Shown one piece after another: positions 26,206 to 33,840 of a DNA stretch of 64,000 nt (the stretch's first letter is position 1; each line of letters starts with the position of its first letter). A program made the position numbers and the translations under genes. The stretch comes from Clostridia bacterium. Lineage in GTDB: Bacteria > Bacillota > DSM-521 > Neomoorellales > SLTJ01. The notes under the pieces were generated by a model. It saw nothing but the letters and a program-made list of their open reading frames with translations. It searched no databases and had not been told where the DNA came from. The stretch covers positions 26,350-90,349 of the forward strand of contig JANLFO010000009.1 of NCBI GenBank assembly GCA_024653205.1. The letters run 5' to 3'.

Positions 26206-27639
26206 GTGAGCACAGGAAGGTCGTCGCCTGGCGACCCGGCTCCTGAAGAGCTCAACCTGCTGGGAATGGCGCTTCTGGAGTCCTCGCCGGAGGGCATCCT
26301 GGTGGCCGACGCCCGAGGCACCATAATCTATGCTAATGCGGCTTATACCCGGATCCATCACCGCGACGGCAGGGCGCGGGTAGGTACCAACATATTTGCG
26401 ACCAACCCGGAGGGAGCGTTGGCGGAGGCGCTGCGCAGCGGGCGGGCGGTCTTCGGCAAGCGCCACCGCCCGCCCAATTCCGAAGTAGAAGTGCTGGCCC
26501 GAGCCTTTCCCGTTTACCACCAGGGCAGGTTGCTGGGGGCGGCGGTATTCTTCCAAGAGGTTACCGGAGCCCTGGAAATCCTGGAACAGCTCAAGCGGGC
26601 CCAGGAATGCCTGGCGGTGCTGTCTTCAAAGATCGAAGAGATCGGCCGTGCCCCTTACAGCTTCGCTTCTATCGTGGGGCAGAGCCCCCGCCTGCAGCAG
26701 GCCCTGGAAGTGGCCCGGAAGGCCGCGGCAACTGACGCCACGGTTCTGCTGAGAGGGGAAAGCGGCACCGGCAAGGATCTGTTTGCCGCCGCCATCCACA
26801 ACGCCAGCCGCCGGGCCAAGTATCCTTTCATCCACGTTAACTGCGCCGCCGTGCCGGAGACGCTCCTGGAAAGTGAGTTCTTCGGATACGAGAAAGGAGC
26901 CTTCACCGGTGCTGCCCAGCGCAAGCTGGGCATGTTCGAGCTGGCCGACCGGGGCACCCTGTTTCTGGACGAAATCGGGGACCTGGATCTGAGGTTGCAG
27001 GCCAAGCTGCTTCAGGTCCTGCAGAGCGGCGAGTTCCGCCGGATCGGCGGCACGGCCATGGTCCGGGCAGACGTTAGGGTCATCGCCGCCACCAATCGCA
27101 ACCTGGAAGAACTGATCGAAAGGGGCCAGTTCCGGCCCGACCTGTACTTTCGTCTGAACGTGGTGGAAATCGCCTTGCCGCCGTTACGGGAGCGCAAGGA
27201 GGATATTCTCCTCCTGGTGGACCACCTCCTCGGCCGGCTGTCGCGCAAGGCCGGCAAACGGGTGGCCGGCATCGACCCCGAAGCCATGAACCTGCTTCAG
27301 GACTACTGCTGGCCGGGCAACGTGCGGGAGCTGGAGAACGTCCTGGAGAGGGCCCTGGTGCTGGTGGAAGAGGGCAGGCCAATCCGGCCCGAGCACATTC
27401 TTCTGCCTCGCATTCGTTCCGCAGCCCCTCAAGCGATAGTGCCCCTGCGCGACCTGGAGGCGGACATGATCCGCCGGGCAATAGACAGGTTCGGCACTTC
27501 CGTTGAGGGAAAGAGGCAGGCCGCGCGTGCCCTGGGCATATCTCTTAGTACCCTGTACGACAAACTCAAGCATATGGGAGGCACGGTTTCCGAGAATCGG
27601 AAAGGGAATTCTGAGAATAAGAAAGCTACTTTGCGTTAA
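26206..27639 (+). CDS. Sigma-54-dependent activator, PAS-AAA-Fis
   Basis: Transcription activator for sigma-54 RNA polymerase (477 aa). Residues 15-115 are a PAS sensor domain (SSPEGILVADARGTIIYANAAY); 155-385 the AAA+ ATPase with Walker A GESGTGKD near 185, the sigma-54 contact loop GAFTGA near 232, and Walker B GTLFLDEIGDL near 252; 425-465 a Fis-type HTH (KRQAARALGISLSTLYDKLK). GTG 26206 is preferred (AAGGGGTGG upstream) over GTG 26185. Target sites are visible: a TTTCCG-N5-CGGAAA palindrome inside the end of this gene and another after it, followed by a -24/-12 promoter before ubiD. The signal sensed by the PAS domain, probably a carboxylate or redox state, is unknown. Confidence 0.93.
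   Translation: MSTGRSSPGDPAPEELNLLGMALLESSPEGILVADARGTIIYANAAYTRIHHRDGRARVGTNIFATNPEGALAEALRSGRAVFGKRHRPPNSEVEVLARAFPVYHQGRLLGAAVFFQEVTGALEILEQLKRAQECLAVLSSKIEEIGRAPYSFASIVGQSPRLQQALEVARKAAATDATVLLRGESGTGKDLFAAAIHNASRRAKYPFIHVNCAAVPETLLESEFFGYEKGAFTGAAQRKLGMFELADRGTLFLDEIGDLDLRLQAKLLQVLQSGEFRRIGGTAMVRADVRVIAATNRNLEELIERGQFRPDLYFRLNVVEIALPPLRERKEDILLLVDHLLGRLSRKAGKRVAGIDPEAMNLLQDYCWPGNVRELENVLERALVLVEEGRPIRPEHILLPRIRSAAPQAIVPLRDLEADMIRRAIDRFGTSVEGKRQAARALGISLSTLYDKLKHMGGTVSENRKGNSENKKATLR
27587..27603. promoter_or_regulatory. Upstream activator site 1 for sigma-54 activator
   Basis: Perfect inverted repeat TTTCCG-AGAAT-CGGAAA, inside the 3' end of the activator gene. A weaker third version (ATTCTG-AGAAT-AAGAAA) follows directly at about 27608-27624. 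Centre-to-centre distance to site 2 is 86 bp, close to eight helical turns. Confidence 0.65.
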
Positions 27640-27672
27640 GGATTGCGGCGGCGGCGCCATTATCCGAACGGA

Positions 27673-27689
27673 TTTCCGAAAAGCGGAAA
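27673..27689. promoter_or_regulatory. Upstream activator site 2 for sigma-54 activator
   Basis: Perfect inverted repeat TTTCCG-AAAAG-CGGAAA, the same arms and spacer length as site 1. It overlaps a smaller palindrome ATCCGAACGGAT at 27662-27673. Its centre lies about 60 bp before the -12 element of the candidate sigma-54 promoter. Confidence 0.65.
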
Positions 27690-27728
27690 CCGTTATAATA
27701 TTTTTCTAGCAGCTTTGCCCTCCCGGAT

Positions 27729-27744
27729 TAGCATGAATATTGCA
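27729..27744 (+). promoter_or_regulatory. Candidate sigma-54 (-24/-12) promoter for ubiD operon
   Basis: TAGCAT-N5-TTGCA at 27729-27744 matches the consensus TGGCAY-N5-TTGCW with correct spacing; only the first G of the -24 GG is changed to A. It lies 54 bases before the ubiD start and downstream of both activator sites. A nearby TATAAT (27694-27699) lacks a -35 partner. Confidence 0.55.
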
Positions 27745-27797
27745 AGCAACTGGCTCAGAGCCGAAATTGCCGGCCCATTCTACCGGGAGGCGATCCC

Positions 27798-29171
27798 ATG
27801 TCTGATCTACGGTCCTTCTTAGACGCAGTCAGAAGCCGGTTGCCCGACCAGTATGCGGAGATAGACAAGGAGGTAGATCCGAAGTACGAAATAGCCGCGA
27901 TCCAAAAGAAACTGGAGAAGCAAGACCGCTATACCGTGTTATACTTCAGGCGGGTTAAGGGCTCTGATATGCCTGTGGTGCTTAACGTTTACGGCAATCG
28001 CGACCGCCTGGCCTTCGCGTTGGGTACCACTCCGGATAAGGTGGCGGATATCTACCGCCAGCGGGAGGACAACCCCATTCCCCCGCAGGGAGTGGGAGAG
28101 GCACCGGTTCAAGAGGTGGTGATCACGGGGGACAAGGTGGATCTATACCGGCTGCCGGTGCTCACCGCCCACGAACCCGACATCGCTCCGTACATCACCA
28201 CCGGCATCGTCATTGCCAAGGACCCCGATACCGGGGTACACAACGCCAGCTTTGGACGCCTGATGCTGGTGGATCGAAATACCGTTTATACGCACGTAAC
28301 CCCGGGCAGGCATCTGCACCAGTACTATGCTAAGGCCGAAAGCCGCAACCAAGCGCTGCCGGTAACCATCAGCCTGGGCAGTCCGCCGACCTGGGCACTG
28401 GGGGCCCTGTCTCTCATTCCCATCGATCAGGACGAGTTGGGCGTTATGGGGGCTATGGACGGTGAACCTCTGAAAATAGTGGCCGGCAAGACCGTTCCGG
28501 TGCCCGCCCTGGCCGAGGCGGAAATCGTCCTGGAAGGCGAACTTCTTCCCCACGTTCGCGGTGAAGAGGGGCCGTTTTGCGAGTTTACCGGTTATGCCAC
28601 CGGACGGCGCCACCGGCACGTAATCAAGATTTCTGCCATTACCATGCGCCGGGACCCCATTTACCATGCGCTGGTTGCCGGTTCCACGGAGCACCGGATA
28701 CTGGGCTCCATTGCTAAGGAATCCTACCTGTTCAAGGTCGCCCGGGTGGCGGCTCCCTCCGTGAGGGCCGTACACGTGCCCGTATCCGGGTGCGGGCGCT
28801 TCCACTGCTACGTTTCCCTGGAAAAGAAGGCCAAGGGGCAGCCGCTGAACGTGGGCATGGCGGTTCTGGGAGCGGACATTTACACCAAGATGGTGGTAGT
28901 GGTGGATCACGACATTGACGTGTTCGACGAGCGAGAGGTGCTTTGGGCGGTGGCCACCCGGGTCCAGGGTAACCGGGATATTACCTTCATTCCCCGCGCC
29001 CTGGGGTCGGACCTGGACCCCTCGGCGGATGAGGACGGTGTGGTGTGCAAGATGATCGTGGACGCCACCGCCAAGCCCTTTCTGGATCAGTACCACGCTC
29101 GGGCCGTGGTGCCCCGGGAGGTGATGGACCGAATCCGGCTGGAGGATTACCTACCCGGTTTGAGCCGCTAG
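27798..29171 (+). CDS. UbiD-family (de)carboxylase
   Basis: Prenyl-FMN-dependent decarboxylase of the UbiD superfamily (457 aa), acting reversibly on aromatic or alpha,beta-unsaturated carboxylic acids. Family marks: LPVLTAHEPDIAPYITTGIV near residue 120, ASFGRLMLVD near 152, EGPFCEFTGYATG near 255 with the E-x-R/E type catalytic environment, and the ADIYTKMVVVVDHDIDVFD region near 360. No UbiX flavin prenyltransferase is in the window, so prenyl-FMN must come from elsewhere in the genome. ATG 27798 follows GGGAGG. It is the first gene behind the sigma-54 promoter and is followed by a TRAP transporter, suggesting uptake and decarboxylation (or carboxylation) of the same compound. Confidence 0.92.
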   Translation: MSDLRSFLDAVRSRLPDQYAEIDKEVDPKYEIAAIQKKLEKQDRYTVLYFRRVKGSDMPVVLNVYGNRDRLAFALGTTPDKVADIYRQREDNPIPPQGVGEAPVQEVVITGDKVDLYRLPVLTAHEPDIAPYITTGIVIAKDPDTGVHNASFGRLMLVDRNTVYTHVTPGRHLHQYYAKAESRNQALPVTISLGSPPTWALGALSLIPIDQDELGVMGAMDGEPLKIVAGKTVPVPALAEAEIVLEGELLPHVRGEEGPFCEFTGYATGRRHRHVIKISAITMRRDPIYHALVAGSTEHRILGSIAKESYLFKVARVAAPSVRAVHVPVSGCGRFHCYVSLEKKAKGQPLNVGMAVLGADIYTKMVVVVDHDIDVFDEREVLWAVATRVQGNRDITFIPRALGSDLDPSADEDGVVCKMIVDATAKPFLDQYHARAVVPREVMDRIRLEDYLPGLSR

Positions 29172-29237
29172 AGCATTTGCCGGAGGCAGGGGCATCTTCG
29201 AGGGTCTTCAATACGGGGGAGAGGAGGCACTAAGGCA

Positions 29238-30323
29238 ATGACAAGCGTTAGGTTGTGGAAGCGCGGCATGCACTTGGCCCTGATCGGGTTGCTGTTGGCA
29301 GGGGTGGTCGGGTGCGGCGGAGGTCAGAGGCCCTCCGGCACTCCCGCACCTCAGTCCGGCCAGGCCGGAAACGGAACAACCGCCTCCAACGTGCTTACCC
29401 TTGCCACCCACCCGGTGGGAAGCCTGGTGAACAGCCTGGGTACCGGTATCGCCACCGTGCTCGGCAAGTACCTGGGCACTGAGGTGAAGGTGATGCCCAC
29501 CACCGGACCGATTGAGTGGCTGCCCATGATTGCCACCGGTGAAGTGAATCTGGGCGTGCTCAACAACTGGGATGCCCAGATGGGCAGGCTGGGAAAGGAG
29601 GATTTCCAGGCGGCCACCGGCGGTAAGGGGGCCCCCATTTACCTGCTGGCCTCCGGCACCCGCTCCATGGTGGGCACCATGGTGGCCGACAACTCGGGCA
29701 TAAGGACGGGTCAGGACCTGAAAGGCAAGAGGGTAGTGGTTACGGTCACGGGAAGCGGCGGCATTACCGCCCAGAATAAGGCGGCCCTGGCCAACTTTGG
29801 GCTGTCCGAAGCGGATGTGAGACCCATCAGCGTGCCCAGCATTGAGGCCGGCCTGCGGGCGGTAATCGAAGGTAGGGCCGACGCCACTACCATCAGCCTC
29901 GGTACGGCGGTGATCACCGAACTGGACGCGGAGAAGGGCGCCCGCTACCTGTCTTTTGACCCTTCGCCCGAGGCGGTGCGGCGGATGCAGCAGTACTATC
30001 CCTGCTACCTGGAGAAGGTAGAGCCCGGTCAGGGCCGGGTTGGGGTCAGAGAACCCGCTTACCTCATGTGCTACGAGTTCTACCTGGTGGGCTCGGAGAA
30101 CCTGGGAGAGGAGACCGCCTACCAGATAGTCAAGGCGCTGTGGGAGCACAGTCAGGAACTGGGTGAGATCCACGCCCGGCTAAAGGACTGGGTTCCCGAT
30201 CGTTTCGTCAACCCCCGGGCAACCATTCCCTATCATCCCGGAGCGGTGAAGTTCTACAAGGAAGCCGGCGTGTGGGGCCCGGACATGGAGTCGCTCCAAA
30301 GCCAGCTCCTGGCGGCAAAGTGA
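29238..30323 (+). CDS. TRAP transporter TAXI-type substrate-binding lipoprotein
   Basis: Extracytoplasmic solute receptor (361 aa) of the TAXI branch of TRAP transporters. A lipoprotein signal covers residues 1-23 (lipobox VVGCGG). The mature domain starts NVLTLATHPVGSLVNSLGTGI and contains GKRVVVTVTGSGG and PSIEAGLRAVIEGRADAT, typical of TAXI/NMT1-like folds. A Gly/Pro/Thr-rich linker (residues 24-45) tethers it. It lies 66 bases after ubiD and 11 before its permease. The ligand is probably a small carboxylate related to the UbiD substrate, by context only. Confidence 0.93.
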   Translation: MTSVRLWKRGMHLALIGLLLAGVVGCGGGQRPSGTPAPQSGQAGNGTTASNVLTLATHPVGSLVNSLGTGIATVLGKYLGTEVKVMPTTGPIEWLPMIATGEVNLGVLNNWDAQMGRLGKEDFQAATGGKGAPIYLLASGTRSMVGTMVADNSGIRTGQDLKGKRVVVTVTGSGGITAQNKAALANFGLSEADVRPISVPSIEAGLRAVIEGRADATTISLGTAVITELDAEKGARYLSFDPSPEAVRRMQQYYPCYLEKVEPGQGRVGVREPAYLMCYEFYLVGSENLGEETAYQIVKALWEHSQELGEIHARLKDWVPDRFVNPRATIPYHPGAVKFYKEAGVWGPDMESLQSQLLAAK

Positions 30324-30334
30324 GGTAGGTAGCC

Positions 30335-32299
30335 GTGGCAGCCAGCAACAATCACGATGATAGGCAGGCGGCGAGACCGGGCGGGCCGGATACCCTTCCG
30401 GCCCTCCGGTACGTGAAACGCGCCCTGGCCCTGGCCGTACCGGCGGTAGGCGTGGTGGCGGCCCTGGATCTCCCCCTTTATCTAACCGGGGTTTCTCTGT
30501 TCAGCCAGCAGTACCTGGCCCTGTTCTGGGGATTGGCCAGCGCGCTGGTCTTCCTTACCGTGCCGGCTTCGAAGCGACAGGGTAAGACGGATATACGCTG
30601 GTACGATCTGGTTCTGGCGGGATTGAGCTTGGTTGCGGGGATATATGTGGCTGTGGGTTATCCCCGCCTGCTACCCACTCTAGGCCTTATCGATAATACC
30701 CGCATTCTCCTAGGTGCGGGGGCAACTCTGATAGTGTTGGAAGCTACCCGGCGGTTGACCGGCTGGCCCCTGGTGATAATCGTCCTGACCTTTATCCTGT
30801 ACGGGCGCTTCGCCTATCTTTTCCCGGGTCCGTTGGAGGGAAGCGGGATTTCCTGGCCGCGACTCATAAGCCAATTGTACCTGGGGGCCGACTTCCTCTT
30901 CGGCACCCCTCTCAAGATTGCCGCCATAGTGGTTTTCGGCTTCGTGGTTTTCGGCCAGTTTCTCTTCACCACCGGAGGGGGTGACTTCTTCGTGCGGCTG
31001 GCCGAGGGGGCTATGGGCCGCCAGCGCGGTGGCCCGGCCAAGGCGGCGGTGATAGCCAGCTCCCTCTTCGGCACCATATCTGGTTCGGCGGTGGCCAACG
31101 TGGCCAGCGTGGGGGTGGTTACTATCCCTCTGATGAAGAAAACCGGCTACCCGGCGGTCTTCGCCGGCGCGGTAGAGGCCGTTTCCGGCACCGGCGGCTG
31201 CATCATGCCCCCGGTCATGGGGGCCGCCGCCTTCATAATGGCGGAGTTCCTTGGGGTGCCCTATCCGGTGGTGGCGGTGGCGGCGGTGCTGCCGGCAATC
31301 CTCTACTATCTGGGCGACTTCATGCAGATACACCTGCGCGCGGTCCGACTGGGGCTGGAGGGTTTACCGCTGGAGGATATTCCGTCGCTCAGGAGAACGC
31401 TGGCCCGTGGCTGGCCCTTCCTGATCCCCGTCGCCGTGTTGGTATATGCCCTCTTTGTTCTGTACCTGCGGCCGGAATTTTCGGCCCTGATTGCCACCGC
31501 TTCCCTGCTGGTAGTGGCGGCCCTGAGGAAGGAAACCCGCCCCAGCCTCAGCCTGAGAAAGGTTGTCGAGGCCCTGGAAGGGGTAACCAAAGGCATGCTG
31601 GAGATCACGATTGTGTGCGGGGCTGCCGGCCTGATCGTTGGAGTAGTAGGGTATACCGGCCTGGGCCTCTCGCTCTCGGCCTTCCTTACCCAGCTAAGCG
31701 GGGGCAATCTCTTGTTGCTGGCCGTGCTGACCGCGGTGGTAAGCTCCATCCTGGGAATGGGCATGCCGGTCAGCGCGTGCTACATCCTCCTGGCCGCCCT
31801 GGCGGCTCCGGCCATGGTTCAGCTGGGCGTGGATCCGCTCCTGGCCCACCTGTTCATATTCTACTTCGGCACCTTTTCCTTCCTTACACCCCCGGTCTGC
31901 CTGGCGGTTTACGCCGCCTCCTCCATTGCCGGCTCGCCGATGATGCCTACCGCCGTCCAGGCCATGAAGCTGGCGGTAGCCGGCTATTTGGTGCCTTTTA
32001 TCTTCCTGTACAAGCCGGGACTGGCCTTGGTGGGACCGGCCGGCGAGGTAGCCTGGTCGGTATTCGACGGCGTGATCGCCACCGTGTTGCTGGCCTGTGC
32101 GCTAGAAGGATATCAGTTCCGGACTTTGAGCCCTCCGGAGCGCCTGGCCCTGGCGGCGGCAGGGATTCTCCTTTTCGTGCCCGGCTGGGAAACCCGGATC
32201 ATCGGGCTGGTCATTGCCCTGGCGGTGGGGCTGCTGCAGCTAAGGGCTTACCGCGCTCGGCAGAGTTCGGTTCCCCATTGCCGCGAAGCTGGGCTTTAA
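30335..32299 (+). CDS. TRAP transporter fused permease (DctQM-type)
   Basis: Membrane protein of 654 aa in which the small (4TM) and large (12TM) TRAP permease subunits are fused, as usual with TAXI receptors. Marks of the large subunit are SSLFGTISGSAVANVASVGVVTIPLMKK near residue 245 and VSGTGGCIMPPVMGAAAFIMAEFLG near 285, and later SSILGMGMPVSACYILLAALAAPA. Start GTG 30335. The last 20 residues (after LLQLRAYRAR) are charged and overlap the reading frame of a DASS-transporter remnant, so the natural C-terminus may have been altered by a recombination joint near 32260. Confidence 0.93.
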   Translation: MAASNNHDDRQAARPGGPDTLPALRYVKRALALAVPAVGVVAALDLPLYLTGVSLFSQQYLALFWGLASALVFLTVPASKRQGKTDIRWYDLVLAGLSLVAGIYVAVGYPRLLPTLGLIDNTRILLGAGATLIVLEATRRLTGWPLVIIVLTFILYGRFAYLFPGPLEGSGISWPRLISQLYLGADFLFGTPLKIAAIVVFGFVVFGQFLFTTGGGDFFVRLAEGAMGRQRGGPAKAAVIASSLFGTISGSAVANVASVGVVTIPLMKKTGYPAVFAGAVEAVSGTGGCIMPPVMGAAAFIMAEFLGVPYPVVAVAAVLPAILYYLGDFMQIHLRAVRLGLEGLPLEDIPSLRRTLARGWPFLIPVAVLVYALFVLYLRPEFSALIATASLLVVAALRKETRPSLSLRKVVEALEGVTKGMLEITIVCGAAGLIVGVVGYTGLGLSLSAFLTQLSGGNLLLLAVLTAVVSSILGMGMPVSACYILLAALAAPAMVQLGVDPLLAHLFIFYFGTFSFLTPPVCLAVYAASSIAGSPMMPTAVQAMKLAVAGYLVPFIFLYKPGLALVGPAGEVAWSVFDGVIATVLLACALEGYQFRTLSPPERLALAAAGILLFVPGWETRIIGLVIALAVGLLQLRAYRARQSSVPHCREAGL

Positions 32300-32513
32300 T
32301 CCCGCCATTCTGGCCCGGATTATCGCCGGTACGGCGCTCGCGGTATCCGTCCCCTGGGCGGGGGCTGCGGCCGGTACCTGCTTCTCCTTCGGTGCGGTGA
32401 AGTTTGGGGACATGTTCCGCATCGGAGTGGTGGTTACGGCGTTCACCCTGGTGGTTATAACCGCCTTGAGCATCTTGCTGGTGCCGGCGTTCACAGCCTT
32501 CACCGCGCCCTAG
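32262..32513 (+). pseudogene. Remnant of DASS/SLC13-like transporter C-terminus
   Basis: In the frame ending at TAG 32511, with no usable start, the reading is FPIAAKLGFNPAILARIIAG, then GTCFSFGAVKFGDMFRIGVV and a final hydrophobic helix TLVVITALSILLVPAF. The order (P-x-A-x-x-LG, G-x-x-KFGDMxxxG, last membrane segment) is that of the C-terminal end of DASS/CitT/ArsB-type ion:carboxylate transporters. About 80 of some 450 residues remain; the 5' part is gone and overlaps the end of the TRAP permease. Read as debris of an older carboxylate transporter. Confidence 0.6.
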
Positions 32514-32591
32514 TATGTGGAACGTAAACCGGGGAGCCGCACGGTTTCTCCGATCCTAGCGGTGCCCCTGTTAGCCAGGCCTTCTCTGAGC

Positions 32592-32655
32592 GGGCGAGAA
32601 TCTCGTTGCTCTATAGGGCGAGATATCTCGCCCGCCGTATATGATGGGGTATAAT
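32592..32655 (+). promoter_or_regulatory. Promoter with palindromic operator before SDR gene
   Basis: A perfect 18-base palindrome GGGCGAGATATCTCGCCC lies at 32616-32633. A half-degenerate copy (GGGCGAGAATCTCG) starts 24 bases upstream at 32592. Downstream, TATAAT at 32650-32655 is a consensus -10; the -35 would fall at about 32627-32632, inside the palindrome. Binding of a dimeric repressor there would block the polymerase. The two arms could also form alternative RNA hairpins if transcription starts upstream. Confidence 0.6.
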
Positions 32656-32786
32656 GAGAAAGGACTTAGAGGAGGGGGGTCGATGCGGTAGGCAGTAAGC
32701 AGTAATTGTGGGTGCGGATAAAGGCCAGGCCGAAGCGGTTGTTCGGGAGCAAGAGGTCGGGAAGGCCCCGGAAAGGAGGAGCTTTA

Positions 32787-33554
32787 TTGCCGAGGCTAAA
32801 AGATAAGGTGGTAATCGTCACCGGCGCCGCCCGGGGCATCGGGCAGGTATTCGCCCGACGGTTGGCCCAGGAGGGTGCCAAGGTAGTAGCCGCAGACATC
32901 CTGGACGTAGGCGAAACCTTGGACCAGGTCCGGGCCCAAGGGGCGCAGGCCCTGGGCCTCAGGGTAGACGTGACCCGGTTTGAAAGCACCCGGGAAATGG
33001 CCGAAAACACGGTGGCTGCTTTTGGTCGCATCGACGTGCTGGTTAACAACGCCGCCCTGTACGGCGGTCTGAAGCTCAAGCCCTTTGACGCCATTCCGGA
33101 GGAGGAATGGGACCGGGTTTTTGCGGTGAACGTCAAGGGGATATGGCAGTGTTGTCGGGCGGTAGTGCCGGTGATGAAGCGACAGGGCGGGGGCGTAATA
33201 ATCAATATTTCCTCCGCCTCTATCCTGGAGGGAGCCCCACTGCTCAGTCATTACGTAGCCTCTAAGGGGGCGGTTTGGGCCTTTACCCGTTCCCTGGCCC
33301 GCGAGCTGGGCGAATACGGCATCCGGGTGAATTCCATTACCCCAGGATACGTAATGACCCGGGCCTCCAAGGAGCTCTCGGACGACCCCAAACAGCTCGA
33401 ATTCATCCATAACGTGGCCCTGGAGCAACGGATTTTCAAGCGGCCCATGGAGCCCGAGGACCTGGAGGGAGTATTGGTTTTTCTGGCTTCGGACGACAGC
33501 GCCTTCATTACCGGACAGAACATTAATGTGGAAGGCGGAGCCCGCCACTACTAG
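32787..33554 (+). CDS. Short-chain dehydrogenase/reductase
   Basis: Classical SDR (255 aa). Cofactor motif TGAARGIG near residue 12, DVxxFES then NNAALYG near residue 90, catalytic Ser in ISSAS near 142, and YVASKG (Tyr-x3-Lys) near 158; the C-terminus TGQNINVEGGA is typical of 3-oxoacyl/alcohol-type SDRs. An Asp after the second strand (AADILD) points to NAD rather than NADP. TTG 32787 is chosen because AAGGAGG lies 7 bases upstream; the frame runs on to 32706 without a site. It has its own promoter and operator, so it is probably regulated apart from the TRAP genes. Substrate unknown. Confidence 0.92.
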   Translation: MPRLKDKVVIVTGAARGIGQVFARRLAQEGAKVVAADILDVGETLDQVRAQGAQALGLRVDVTRFESTREMAENTVAAFGRIDVLVNNAALYGGLKLKPFDAIPEEEWDRVFAVNVKGIWQCCRAVVPVMKRQGGGVIINISSASILEGAPLLSHYVASKGAVWAFTRSLARELGEYGIRVNSITPGYVMTRASKELSDDPKQLEFIHNVALEQRIFKRPMEPEDLEGVLVFLASDDSAFITGQNINVEGGARHY

Positions 33555-33799
33555 GGCCGGAGTTCCGCTACGTTTGGACCGGCCGCCCGGGGCGGGAACC
33601 ACCTTGGGCGTCCGGCCCACTTTCCCGGTCGCCGGATGGTAGCCTCTTGCAAGGGGCCATCGCGAGCGTTCCGGTGCAGTCGAGGATGGAATGGTGCCCG
33701 GCGAGGCTTGAGGTACGGGGCGGAGCCTTGAACTTGCGCGGAAGGCGGGAAGAACCGGCTTGGGGAAAGAAAAGGGCTGGTGCGGGGCGCATAATGGGA

Positions 33800-33805
33800 T
33801 ATAAT
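33800..33805 (+). promoter_or_regulatory. Possible -10 element before radical SAM gene
   Basis: TATAAT at 33800-33805, 35 bases before the next start codon. No convincing -35 is present at 16-18 bases. The remaining gap 33555-33840 shows no gene. Confidence 0.3.
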
Positions 33806-33840
33806 AAACGAAAGAATTACTGGGGAAGGAGTTCGCTCAT

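Noticed and set aside
27694..27699. TATAAT as a sigma-A promoter for ubiD
   Set aside because: No -35 at any allowed spacing; the position would lie on top of an activator site. Kept only as a remark.
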